This document shows positions 1 to 6,145 of a stretch of DNA of 8,899 nucleotides, piece by piece (position 1 is the first letter of the stretch; the number at the start of each line of letters is the position of its first letter). The notes beneath the pieces were generated by a model. It made no database searches. It was not told the DNA's origin and saw nothing but the letters and a program-made list of their open reading frames with translations. This DNA comes from an uncultured Clostridia bacterium. Its GTDB lineage: Bacteria > Bacillota > Clostridia > TANB77 > CAG-508. Location of the stretch: the NCBI GenBank assembly GCA_944386335.1, contig CALXAQ010000012.1, positions 1-8,899 of the forward strand, read 5' to 3'. Position numbers and translations under genes: made by a program.

Positions 1-468
1 GGCAAATGTTTCTTTACTAAACCATCTTTTCTTCATTTCTGCTTGTATTTGTACATTTCCTGGCAATCCTGTTAACGGACTTACTCTACGGTTTACATAC
101 ATTAGTTTAATAATATTTTTTATTGTATAATATAAAAATTCTTGATTAATAGGAGCTACAATATAATGTGATACTCCTAATTGCAATATCTGGATACGAT
201 GATCATGTTCTTTATTCGAAGAAATAACGATAATTGGGGTAATGGTATTGTCTTCATCACTCCTTACTACTTTACAAATATCTAATGCATCCTGATAAAT
301 ATTATCTTCATGAATAATAATTAAATTAGGAATATTTTTTAAAGCCTCTCCTACTTCATTAGAATGTACATTTGTAAAACGATATTCTTTATCTGTATAA
401 AATAATTCTTTCAAGGTACTTATTAAATTTGCTTGGTCATCAATAATATAAATTTCTTGCGACAACAT
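1..468 (-). CDS. Degenerate receiver domain protein with start of a GGDEF-type domain (partial, C-terminus cut by window edge)
   Basis: The frame is open from ATG at 468 to the window edge, giving 156 residues. Residues 1-122 have the layout of a CheY-like receiver: an acidic pair D10-D11 after the first strand (YIIDD), hydrophobic strands at about 48-52 and 78-83, S83 at the conserved Ser/Thr position, and an LGVSHYIVAPI segment resembling the usual G-A-x-x-Y-L-x-K-P. The phosphoacceptor position holds His53 (LIIIHEDN) and the conserved Lys is Ala105, so normal aspartate phosphorylation looks unlikely. From about residue 129 the motif SPLTGLPGN resembles the entry of GGDEF domains (DxLTGLPN/GN), common in clostridial receiver-GGDEF proteins. 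Whether the GGDEF active site survives lies outside the window. The gene is third in an operon, 9 bases after the previous stop, with an AAGGAG ribosome-binding site overlapping that stop. Inferred role: cytoplasmic output or scaffold protein, perhaps linked to cyclic-di-GMP. The receiver fold is fairly sure; function is not. Confidence 0.8.
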   Translation of the reverse strand, partial: MLSQEIYIIDDQANLISTLKELFYTDKEYRFTNVHSNEVGEALKNIPNLIIIHEDNIYQDALDICKVVRSDEDNTITPIIVISSNKEHDHRIQILQLGVSHYIVAPINQEFLYYTIKNIIKLMYVNRRVSPLTGLPGNVQIQAEMKKRWFSKETFA

Positions 469-473
469 AATTT

Positions 474-479
474 CTCCTT
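474..479 (-). promoter_or_regulatory. Ribosome-binding site of the receiver protein, overlapping the upstream stop codon
   Basis: The minus strand reads TAAGGAG, 5 bases, then ATG. The TAA is the stop codon of the membrane-protein gene (478-480), so its last two bases belong to the AAGGAG site. Ribosomes finishing the upstream gene are placed directly on the next start, which suggests translational coupling (inference from spacing). Confidence 0.8.
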
Positions 480-1284
480 ATTTTTCCTTTTTTATAGCTT
501 TTTTTAATGTTTCTAAATCTACTTTTTGGTTTAGTAATTTTGAAATACTTTCTGATTTCATACTTGGAAAGGCCAATTTCAATCTTCTTGCCTGTCTATA
601 CATCTTTAATTTTAATTTTGCCTGTCTAAATTTCAAATTTCTTATCATCTTTTCTATGTTTTCTGTAGCTAGTGAGTTCTTCTTAGGTATAGAATCTTTT
701 ACATGTTTTAACTCTTCTAATTTTTCCTTGATATTTTCTCCTAATTCATTTACTTTGTCTATAGCAGTTTCCATATGAATAACTGCCATAACGCTAAAAA
801 CAATATCTACTATAAATATACTATATAAAATAATATTCATATAAGTTAATAGGTAAGTAGATACTTGTCCTATTTGTGTCTCTACCCATGGATGGATATA
901 GCGAATAAATAAAACCCCTAAAATCCCCCAATAAATAGAATTTTTTAGGCAAATTCTACCTTGAAAATTAAACTTTAAGTGGGAATAATCCCAATATTTT
1001 GTTTTAAATACTTTTTCTAAAAAAACTCCTACCACATATTCCCAAAAAGATAATAAAACAAATGCTGCTAAAAATAGTAAAATAATATTATCTTTTAACG
1101 AACTTAGTACTACAATCATTAAAACTGCACCTATTCCATAAATAGGACATATAGGCCCATTTAGGAATCCGCTATTCACTAATTGTTTTTCCCAGATAGA
1201 TTTCGATACAGACTCTAATAGCCAACCACAAAAAGAATAAATCATGATATAGGTTAGCATATAAGTAATTACTTCTCTCGTCAT
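478..1284 (-). CDS. CmpB/DUF1113-family integral membrane protein (putative 'ABC-transporter type IV' family)
   Basis: This complete 268-residue membrane protein starts at ATG 1284. Five hydrophobic segments are visible at about 4-24, 46-62, 67-88, 116-132 and 147-170. Motifs recalled as hallmarks of the CmpB/DUF1113 family occur in order: FCGWLLE (18-24), SGFLNGPICPIYG (38-50), WEYVVG (81-86), YWDYS (97-101) and FQGRICLKNSIYWG (107-120). The family is labelled a putative ABC transporter component, but there is no ATPase gene beside it here and I know of no firmly proven substrate, so the transporter label should be treated with caution. The last 95 or so residues are hydrophilic and Lys/Arg-rich, probably helical or coiled-coil, ending in KKAIKKEK. 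By the positive-inside rule this tail should be cytoplasmic. The gene lies 17 bases after the Ig-like protein gene and 9 bases before the receiver gene, so it is the middle gene of one operon. Family assignment is confident; function is unknown. Confidence 0.88.
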   Translation of the reverse strand: MTREVITYMLTYIMIYSFCGWLLESVSKSIWEKQLVNSGFLNGPICPIYGIGAVLMIVVLSSLKDNIILLFLAAFVLLSFWEYVVGVFLEKVFKTKYWDYSHLKFNFQGRICLKNSIYWGILGVLFIRYIHPWVETQIGQVSTYLLTYMNIILYSIFIVDIVFSVMAVIHMETAIDKVNELGENIKEKLEELKHVKDSIPKKNSLATENIEKMIRNLKFRQAKLKLKMYRQARRLKLAFPSMKSESISKLLNQKVDLETLKKAIKKEK

Positions 1285-1296
1285 TATTCTACCAAT

Positions 1297-1303
1297 CTCC
1301 TTT
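1297..1303 (-). promoter_or_regulatory. Ribosome-binding site of the CmpB-family gene, overlapping the upstream stop codon
   Basis: The minus strand reads TAAAGGAG, 12 bases, then ATG at 1284. The TAA (1304-1302) is the stop codon of the Ig-like protein gene, so stop and ribosome-binding site share bases, as at the next junction. The 12-base spacing is slightly longer than usual, but I see no better start in frame. Confidence 0.7.
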
Positions 1304-2234
1304 ATTCTACCGTAACTTCGCCTGTTCCTTCTTGTGTTAAGCCACTAACATTATATGCTTTTACCGTAATTGTATTTGTTCCTGTATTAAGTTTCTGCCT
1401 TATTTCTATTTCTTTCATATTCAATGCTGTACCAGTATTATTAGCATCTGTAGAATAAAATACACCATTTAATGTAAATTCTACCTTTTGGATATTTTCT
1501 TCGTCTGTTACTTTTATAATTAATTCGTCTTCCTCTCTTGATAAACTAATTTCTGGTTTTTTAGCACCTTTGTATACCTGATTCTTTGTTGTTTCATTTC
1601 CTGTTGCATCTACTGCTACTACCGTTAAAGTATTTTCCCCTTTTAAAACTGTTAATCTTTCTTCTATTAGTTTTGGAGATTCTTCTCTTACATCCAATCT
1701 CGTTTCATCTTCATTATTCCAATAATATAAGATATATGCCATTTGTGTCTCATCTTTTGCTGAAATTTTAATTTTTCCATCTTCCAATATTAATTCTATC
1801 TCTGGTGCAATCGTATCGCCCTCTTCCACAAAATAAGATTGATTATAACTTACTTCTTTTCCTGTCAAATCTGAAACTGTTAAATAAATGCTATTTTCAC
1901 CTATTTCTAATGGAATGATCTCTTCTATTTGCATTCTTCCTCTTCCTTGTAGAGTTATTTCTTGTGCATCATTTAATTTATATACAATTCTATCAATGGC
2001 TCTATTATGCTGTACAGTTACCTTCAAATTATTTCCTTCCTGTATCATTTGCACCACAGGTACAGTAGTTTGCTTCTTATCTTCCTCTTCTCCTGTAAAC
2101 ATTGCCCATGATCCTTGTCCTATTAAAATAATTCCAAATAGAAGTAATATAATTGCAAAAATCCTTGTAATAGTTTGTATACCAAGTGGCTCTTTATTTT
2201 TTTTTCCACTGCTTGTTGACAATATTTGGTTCAT
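1302..2234 (-). CDS. Membrane-anchored protein with three Ig-like repeats
   Basis: This gene encodes 310 residues from the ATG at 2234. A GTG at 2243 would add three residues, but it forms part of the ribosome-binding site. A short basic N-terminus (KKNK at 11-14, R24) precedes one hydrophobic helix at about 25-46, then some 260 mostly hydrophilic residues predicted outside the cell. No cleavage site or LPxTG sorting signal is evident, so it is probably an anchored N-in/C-out protein. The outer part looks like three divergent repeats of 80-85 residues (about 58-138, 141-223 and 225-310). Each starts near a Pro with a strand of alternating hydrophobics and ends with a pattern like L-x-x-G-x-N-x-(I/L)-x-V followed by a conserved Gly turn (IGENSIYLTVSDLTG, LKGENTLTVVAVDATG, LNTGTNTITVKAYNVSG). 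This matches bacterial Ig-like beta-sandwich repeats used in adhesion or ligand binding. It is the first gene of a three-gene operon with its own promoter. I do not recognise a named family; ligand and function are unknown. Confidence 0.85.
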   Translation of the reverse strand: MNQILSTSSGKKNKEPLGIQTITRIFAIILLLFGIILIGQGSWAMFTGEEEDKKQTTVPVVQMIQEGNNLKVTVQHNRAIDRIVYKLNDAQEITLQGRGRMQIEEIIPLEIGENSIYLTVSDLTGKEVSYNQSYFVEEGDTIAPEIELILEDGKIKISAKDETQMAYILYYWNNEDETRLDVREESPKLIEERLTVLKGENTLTVVAVDATGNETTKNQVYKGAKKPEISLSREEDELIIKVTDEENIQKVEFTLNGVFYSTDANNTGTALNMKEIEIRQKLNTGTNTITVKAYNVSGLTQEGTGEVTVE

Positions 2235-2240
2235 GCATTT

Positions 2241-2247
2241 CACCTCT
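2241..2247 (-). promoter_or_regulatory. Ribosome-binding site that decides the start of the Ig-like protein
   Basis: The minus strand reads AGAGGTG, 6 bases (AAATGC), then ATG at 2234. The GTG at 2243 is in frame but lies within the GAGGTG Shine-Dalgarno-like sequence and has no comparable site upstream of it, so the ATG is preferred. Confidence 0.75.
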
Positions 2248-2278
2248 TATGTTCTATTTAAAATACATAACTGATGCT

Positions 2279-2307
2279 ATTATATCACAACGTTTTTTTA
2301 TTGTAAA
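2279..2307 (-). promoter_or_regulatory. Extended -10 sigma-A promoter of the three-gene operon
   Basis: On the minus strand a -35 box TTTACA (2307-2302, one mismatch to TTGACA) is separated by 17 bases from a perfect -10 box TATAAT (2284-2279). A TG at 2287-2286 makes an extended -10. A- and T-tracts at about 2308-2337 could act as an UP element. A start near 2272 would leave a leader of about 38 bases, with no room for a riboswitch. It lies downstream of the rpoC terminator, so the operon is probably transcribed independently of rpoBC. Confidence 0.82.
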
Positions 2308-2352
2308 CACAAAAATTGGTAAAATTTTCTTAAAATTCGCTGCTTGAATCTT

Positions 2353-2364
2353 AGGAACATTCCT
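2353..2364. repeat. Small palindrome AGGAA-CA-TTCCT in the intergenic region
   Basis: There are two 5-base arms around a 2-base centre, about 45 bases upstream of the -35 box of the operon promoter. It could be a regulator site or chance in AT-rich sequence; nothing else supports a function. Confidence 0.25.
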
Positions 2365-2402
2365 TAAAATTACAAACACCCATTTTCTATATTTTTTCTA
2401 CA

Positions 2403-2442
2403 TATATAAAAAGACTTTAGAGTTTTTCATCTAAAGTCTTTT
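2403..2442 (-). terminator. Rho-independent terminator of the rpoBC operon
   Basis: A perfect 12-bp inverted repeat (AAAAGACTTTAG at 2409-2420 with CTAAAGTCTTTT at 2431-2442) has a 10-base loop, which can close one more A-T pair. On the minus strand the stem ends in TTTTTATATAT, a reasonable T-tract. It starts 24 bases after the rpoC stop codon. The stem is weak in G+C, as usual in AT-rich genomes. The plus-strand side also has T's after the stem, but no plus-strand gene would use it. Confidence 0.88.
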
Positions 2443-2466
2443 CTTATAAACTTTAAGGAGATATAC

Positions 2467-5400
2467 CTAAAGTTCATCTTTTTGTTCTTGATTTTCTGTT
2501 TCTTCTGTAGTTTCTTCGTCCGTACTTATTCTTGTATTTTTAAATTTATTTAATCCTGTTCCTGCTGGAATTAGTTTTCCGATGATAACATTTTCTTTTA
2601 ATCCTACTAATTCGTCTACTTTTCCTTTGATAGCTGCCTCTGTTAATACTCTTGTTGTTTCTTGGAAGGATGCTGCTGATAAGAAACTATCTGTTGCAAG
2701 AGATGCTTTAGTAATTCCTAGTAATACTCGTTTTCCTGTTGCTGGACGTTTTCCTTCTTGTATTGCTTTTTCATTGATATCTTGGAATTCGTACATATCT
2801 ACTAAGGAACCAGCAAATAGGTTTGTATCTCCATTATCTTCTACTCTTACTTTCTTAAGCATTTGTCTTCCAATAACTTCTATATGTTTATCGTTAATAT
2901 CAACACCTTGGTTTCTATATACTTTTTGTACTTCTTGTACTAAGTAGTTATATACTCCTTCTGGTCCTTTGATAACAAGTAATTCATTTGGATTAATAGA
3001 TCCTTCTGTTAGTGGCTGTCCTGCAACAACTTCATCTCCTTCTCTTACTTTTAGTTTAGAACCAAATGGTATAATATAAGTTCTACTATCATCTTTTGCA
3101 GTAACAATGACTTCTTTTCTCTTCTTTTCATCAGAGATTTTAACAGTTCCATCAATTTCTGAGATGATTGCAAGTCCCTTTGGTTTTCTAGCTTCAAATA
3201 ACTCCTCAACTCTAGGAAGACCTTGTGTAATATCTGCCACACCAGCAACACCACCAGAGTGAATGGTTCTCATAGTAAGCTGTGTACCTGGTTCACCAAT
3301 AGATTGTGCTGCAATAATTCCAACCGCTTCTCCAATGCTAACCTCGTCACGTGCTGCAAGTCCCATACCATAGCATTTTGCACACACACCATTTTTGGTT
3401 CTACATCCAAATACGCTACGTACTCTTACTTTTTCAATACCTGCTTCTACAATCTTATCTGCTGTTTTATCATTAATCATAGTATTAGTATCTACAATGA
3501 TTTCTCCTGTTTCTGGATGTTTAATATCTTCTAATGGATATCTACCAATTAATCTTTCTTGCAAGCTTTCTATTACTTGATTTCCATCTTTAATAGCTTC
3601 TAGTTCAATACCATCATGTGTTCCACAATCATGTTCTCTTACAATAATATCTTGTGATACATCTACCAATCTTCTTGTTAAATATCCAGAGTCTGCTGTT
3701 CTTAGTGCTGTATCAGATAATCCTTTACGTGCTCCATGTGCAGAAATAAAGTATTCCAATGCATCTAATCCCTCACGGAAAGAAGAACGAATTGGTATTT
3801 CTACTGTTTTACCAGTGGTACTTGCCATAAGTCCTCTCATACCTGCAATTTGTTTTAATTGGTCTAAGTTACCACGTGCCCCAGAATCAGACATCATAAA
3901 TACTGGATTCAATTTTGAGAAATTTGCTTTCATAGCATTTTTTACTTCATCCGTTGCTTTTTCCCAAATTTTAATAACAGAATTATATCTTTCCTCTTCT
4001 GTAATTAAACCACGTCTATATTGCTTAGAAACATTATCTACTTCTACTTGTGCTGCTTCTAAAATTGTTTTCTTTTCCTCTGGTACTTTTACATCATCAA
4101 TAGATACGGTAATACCAGCAAGTGTAGAATATTTATATCCTGTTGCTTTGATATAGTCTAATAATTCTGCTGAACGGCTAAGCCCGTGTTTATTAATACT
4201 TTTTTCTACAATTTTTCCTAATTGTTTTTTGTTGACTACAAAATTGATTTCTGGTTCGAATTCGTTTTCTTCTTTACTTCTATCCACAAACCCTAAATCC
4301 TGCGGAATTCCTTTATTGTAGATAATTCTTCCTACGGTTGTTTCTACTTTTTTATGTTTTTCTACTCCATTTTCTATTTTGCTCATTCTTACGAAGACTT
4401 TTGCATGCATACCTACTTCTTTATTTTCAAAGCTAATGATTGCTTCTTCTGGAGAGGAGAAATAAGTACCTTCTCCTTTTTCTCCCTCTACTTCCATAGT
4501 TAAGTAGTAACTTCCTAAAATCATATCTTGTGTAGGAACCGTTACAGGCTTACCATCTTGTGGTTTTAATAAGTTGTTTACAGATAACATTAAATATCTT
4601 GCTTCTGCTTGTGCTTCTGGTGATAATGGTACGTGAATTGCCATTTGGTCACCGTCAAAGTCTGCATTGAACGCAGTACATACTAATGGATGTAATTTAA
4701 TAGCTCTTCCTTCTACAAGCACTGGTTCAAAGGCTTGTATTCCTAGTCTATGTAGTGTTGGCGCACGGTTTAGCATAACAGGATGGTCTTTAATAACGTC
4801 TTCTAAGATATCCCATACTTCTGGGCGTAACCTTTCTACCATTCTTTTTGCATTTTTAATATTATGTGCAATTCCTCTAGAAACTAGCTCTTTCATAACA
4901 AATGGTTTGAATAATTCTACTGCCATCTCTTTTGGCACACCACATTGATATAGTTTTAATTCTGGTCCTACTACAATAACAGAACGTCCTGAATAGTCTA
5001 CACGTTTTCCAAGTAGGTTTTGACGGAAACGTCCTTGTTTTCCTTTTAATAAATCAGACAAGGATTTTAAAGGTCTATTCCCTGCTCCTGTTACTGGTCT
5101 TCCACGTCTCCCATTATCAATTAAAGCATCTACAGATTCTTGTAACATTCTTTTTTCATTACGTTTAATAATTTCTGGTGCTCCTAATTCAATTAATCTT
5201 TTTAAACGATTGTTTCTATTAATAACTCTTCTGTATAAATCATTCAAATCTGATGTAGCAAATCTACCACCATCTAGTTGTACCATTGGCCTTAAATCTG
5301 GTGGAATAACTGGTACTACATTCATAATCATCCATTCTGGACGATTTCCAGATAAACGGAATGACTCTACTGTATCTAATCTTTTAATTAATTTTGCTTT

Positions 5401-6009
5401 TTTTTTCTCGTTATCTGTTTCTAATTCTTTCTTTAAACTAGCAGACAATTTTTCTACATCAATCTCTTTTAATAGTTTTTCTAATGCTTCCGCTCCCATT
5501 TCTGCTTTAAAACTACTAGCCCCATATTTTTCTACTGCTTCATGATATTCTTTTTCTGTTAATACTTGTGTTTTCATAAGACCAGATGTTCCTTTATCTG
5601 TTACAATATAGGATGCGAAATAAATAATTTTTTCTAGATTTCTTGGTGAGATATCTAGCATTAATGCAATTCTACTTGGAATGCCTTTAAAATACCAAAT
5701 ATGTGCCACTGGTGCTGCAAGTTCAATATGCCCCATTCTTTCACGTCTTACTTTAGATTTCGTAACTTCTACACCACATCTATCACAGACAATACCTTTA
5801 TATCTTACTCTTTTATACTTACCACAATGGCACTCCCAATCTTTTGTTGGCCCAAATATTCTCTCACAAAACAAACCGTCTTTTTCTGGTTTTAAGGTTC
5901 TATAATTGATAGTTTCTGGTTTTTTTACTTCTCCTTTTGACCACTCTCTTATTTTTTTTTTTTTTTCTAAACCTATTTTGATTTTATCAAACAATTCTAA
6001 TTCATCCAA
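2467..6009 (-). CDS. rpoC: DNA-directed RNA polymerase subunit beta' (RpoC)
   Basis: RpoC forms the clamp and half of the active centre of RNA polymerase. This copy has 1180 residues, close to the usual Firmicutes size. The start is taken as TTG 6009, since LDELELFDKIKIGL aligns with the family N-terminus and an AGGGGGG site lies 9 bases upstream. A longer frame to TTG 6084 adds 25 residues unlike RpoC. Visible elements in order are the zinc site C60, C62, C75, C78 (CHCGKY, CDRCG); the rudder/lid region; the catalytic loop NADFDGDQM with D450, D452, D454 binding Mg2+; the bridge helix at about 740-780 (FISAHGARKGLSDTALRTA); the second zinc site C795, C869, C876, C879; and the trigger loop at about 897-935 (QLTMRTIHSGGVAG) without the large insertion of Proteobacteria. 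The C-terminus ends in a short acidic tail. An A15 run encodes the end of E15, K16-K19 and the first base of I20. It follows rpoB by 136 bases and ends at a terminator. All catalytic motifs are intact. Confidence 0.98.
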   Translation of the reverse strand: MDELELFDKIKIGLEKKKKIREWSKGEVKKPETINYRTLKPEKDGLFCERIFGPTKDWECHCGKYKRVRYKGIVCDRCGVEVTKSKVRRERMGHIELAAPVAHIWYFKGIPSRIALMLDISPRNLEKIIYFASYIVTDKGTSGLMKTQVLTEKEYHEAVEKYGASSFKAEMGAEALEKLLKEIDVEKLSASLKKELETDNEKKKAKLIKRLDTVESFRLSGNRPEWMIMNVVPVIPPDLRPMVQLDGGRFATSDLNDLYRRVINRNNRLKRLIELGAPEIIKRNEKRMLQESVDALIDNGRRGRPVTGAGNRPLKSLSDLLKGKQGRFRQNLLGKRVDYSGRSVIVVGPELKLYQCGVPKEMAVELFKPFVMKELVSRGIAHNIKNAKRMVERLRPEVWDILEDVIKDHPVMLNRAPTLHRLGIQAFEPVLVEGRAIKLHPLVCTAFNADFDGDQMAIHVPLSPEAQAEARYLMLSVNNLLKPQDGKPVTVPTQDMILGSYYLTMEVEGEKGEGTYFSSPEEAIISFENKEVGMHAKVFVRMSKIENGVEKHKKVETTVGRIIYNKGIPQDLGFVDRSKEENEFEPEINFVVNKKQLGKIVEKSINKHGLSRSAELLDYIKATGYKYSTLAGITVSIDDVKVPEEKKTILEAAQVEVDNVSKQYRRGLITEEERYNSVIKIWEKATDEVKNAMKANFSKLNPVFMMSDSGARGNLDQLKQIAGMRGLMASTTGKTVEIPIRSSFREGLDALEYFISAHGARKGLSDTALRTADSGYLTRRLVDVSQDIIVREHDCGTHDGIELEAIKDGNQVIESLQERLIGRYPLEDIKHPETGEIIVDTNTMINDKTADKIVEAGIEKVRVRSVFGCRTKNGVCAKCYGMGLAARDEVSIGEAVGIIAAQSIGEPGTQLTMRTIHSGGVAGVADITQGLPRVEELFEARKPKGLAIISEIDGTVKISDEKKRKEVIVTAKDDSRTYIIPFGSKLKVREGDEVVAGQPLTEGSINPNELLVIKGPEGVYNYLVQEVQKVYRNQGVDINDKHIEVIGRQMLKKVRVEDNGDTNLFAGSLVDMYEFQDINEKAIQEGKRPATGKRVLLGITKASLATDSFLSAASFQETTRVLTEAAIKGKVDELVGLKENVIIGKLIPAGTGLNKFKNTRISTDEETTEETENQEQKDEL
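5952..5966 (-). repeat. Homopolymer of 15 A (minus strand) inside the rpoC coding region
   Basis: The plus strand shows 15 consecutive T's. On the coding strand the frame is GAA, four AAA codons, ATA (residues 15-20 of RpoC), where relatives usually have a mixed sequence such as ASPEK. It is much longer than the other A-runs in these genes (two of 9 A's noticed, ending near 5398 and 2197). Loss of one A puts TAA directly after the fourth AAA. Confidence 0.95.
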
Positions 6010-6018
6010 TTTAGCTTG

Positions 6019-6025
6019 CCCCCCT
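6019..6025 (-). promoter_or_regulatory. Ribosome-binding site AGGGGGG of rpoC, supporting a TTG start
   Basis: The minus strand reads AGGGGGG, 9 bases (CAAGCTAAA), then TTG at 6009. It can pair with the anti-Shine-Dalgarno CCUCCU using a G-U wobble. No in-frame ATG or GTG lies near the conserved N-terminus, so this site and homology together place the start. Confidence 0.7.
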
Positions 6026-6045
6026 GATTTTATTTCTCTTTTATA

Positions 6046-6120
6046 GAAGAGGAGAAAGGAAAAAGTACAACATCGCTCGAACAATTCTTTTCTGTCTGCT
6101 TTTTCGTTTCTCTTATCTTC
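6046..6120 (-). other. Long imperfect inverted repeat (mRNA hairpin) in the rpoB-rpoC spacer
   Basis: The purine-rich arm 6120-6099 can pair with the pyrimidine-rich arm 6065-6046 around a 33-base loop. From the loop outward there are 7 pairs (GAAAAAG with CTTTTTC), one C-C mismatch, 6 pairs (GAGAAA with TTTCTC), an internal loop of 3 against 1, and 5 pairs (GAAGA with TCTTC). No T-run follows, so it is not a classical terminator. It could be an RNA processing site or a translational control element for rpoC. It may also be partly a by-product of purine/pyrimidine-rich composition. Confidence 0.5.
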
Positions 6121-6145
6121 TTTTTATTCAGTTACTATTTGGCTC

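Noticed and set aside
1586..2274. Open plus-strand frames opposite the Ig-like protein gene
   Set aside because: They translate to Leu/Phe/Ser-rich strings typical of the complement of an AT-rich coding region; no ribosome-binding site or family match seen.
2451..2472. Second hairpin around the rpoC stop (CTTTAGG with CCTTAAAG)
   Set aside because: It has only about 7 pairs with a bulge, overlaps the coding end, and is weaker than the adjacent perfect terminator stem.
2582..5905. Several plus-strand frames and one minus-strand frame inside rpoC
   Set aside because: The rpoC reading frame is unambiguous and conserved across the whole stretch; these are shadows in other frames.
6040..6070. 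Possible internal promoter for rpoC (TTGTAC and TATAAA, minus strand)
   Set aside because: The spacing is 19 bases, the -35 box is poor, and the region is better explained as one arm of the inverted repeat; rpoC can be read from the rpoB transcript.
6010..6084. Longer RpoC start at TTG 6084 (25 extra residues)
   Set aside because: The added residues do not resemble RpoC, no good ribosome-binding site precedes it, and it would overlap the hairpin arm. TTG 6009 fits homology and the AGGGGGG site.
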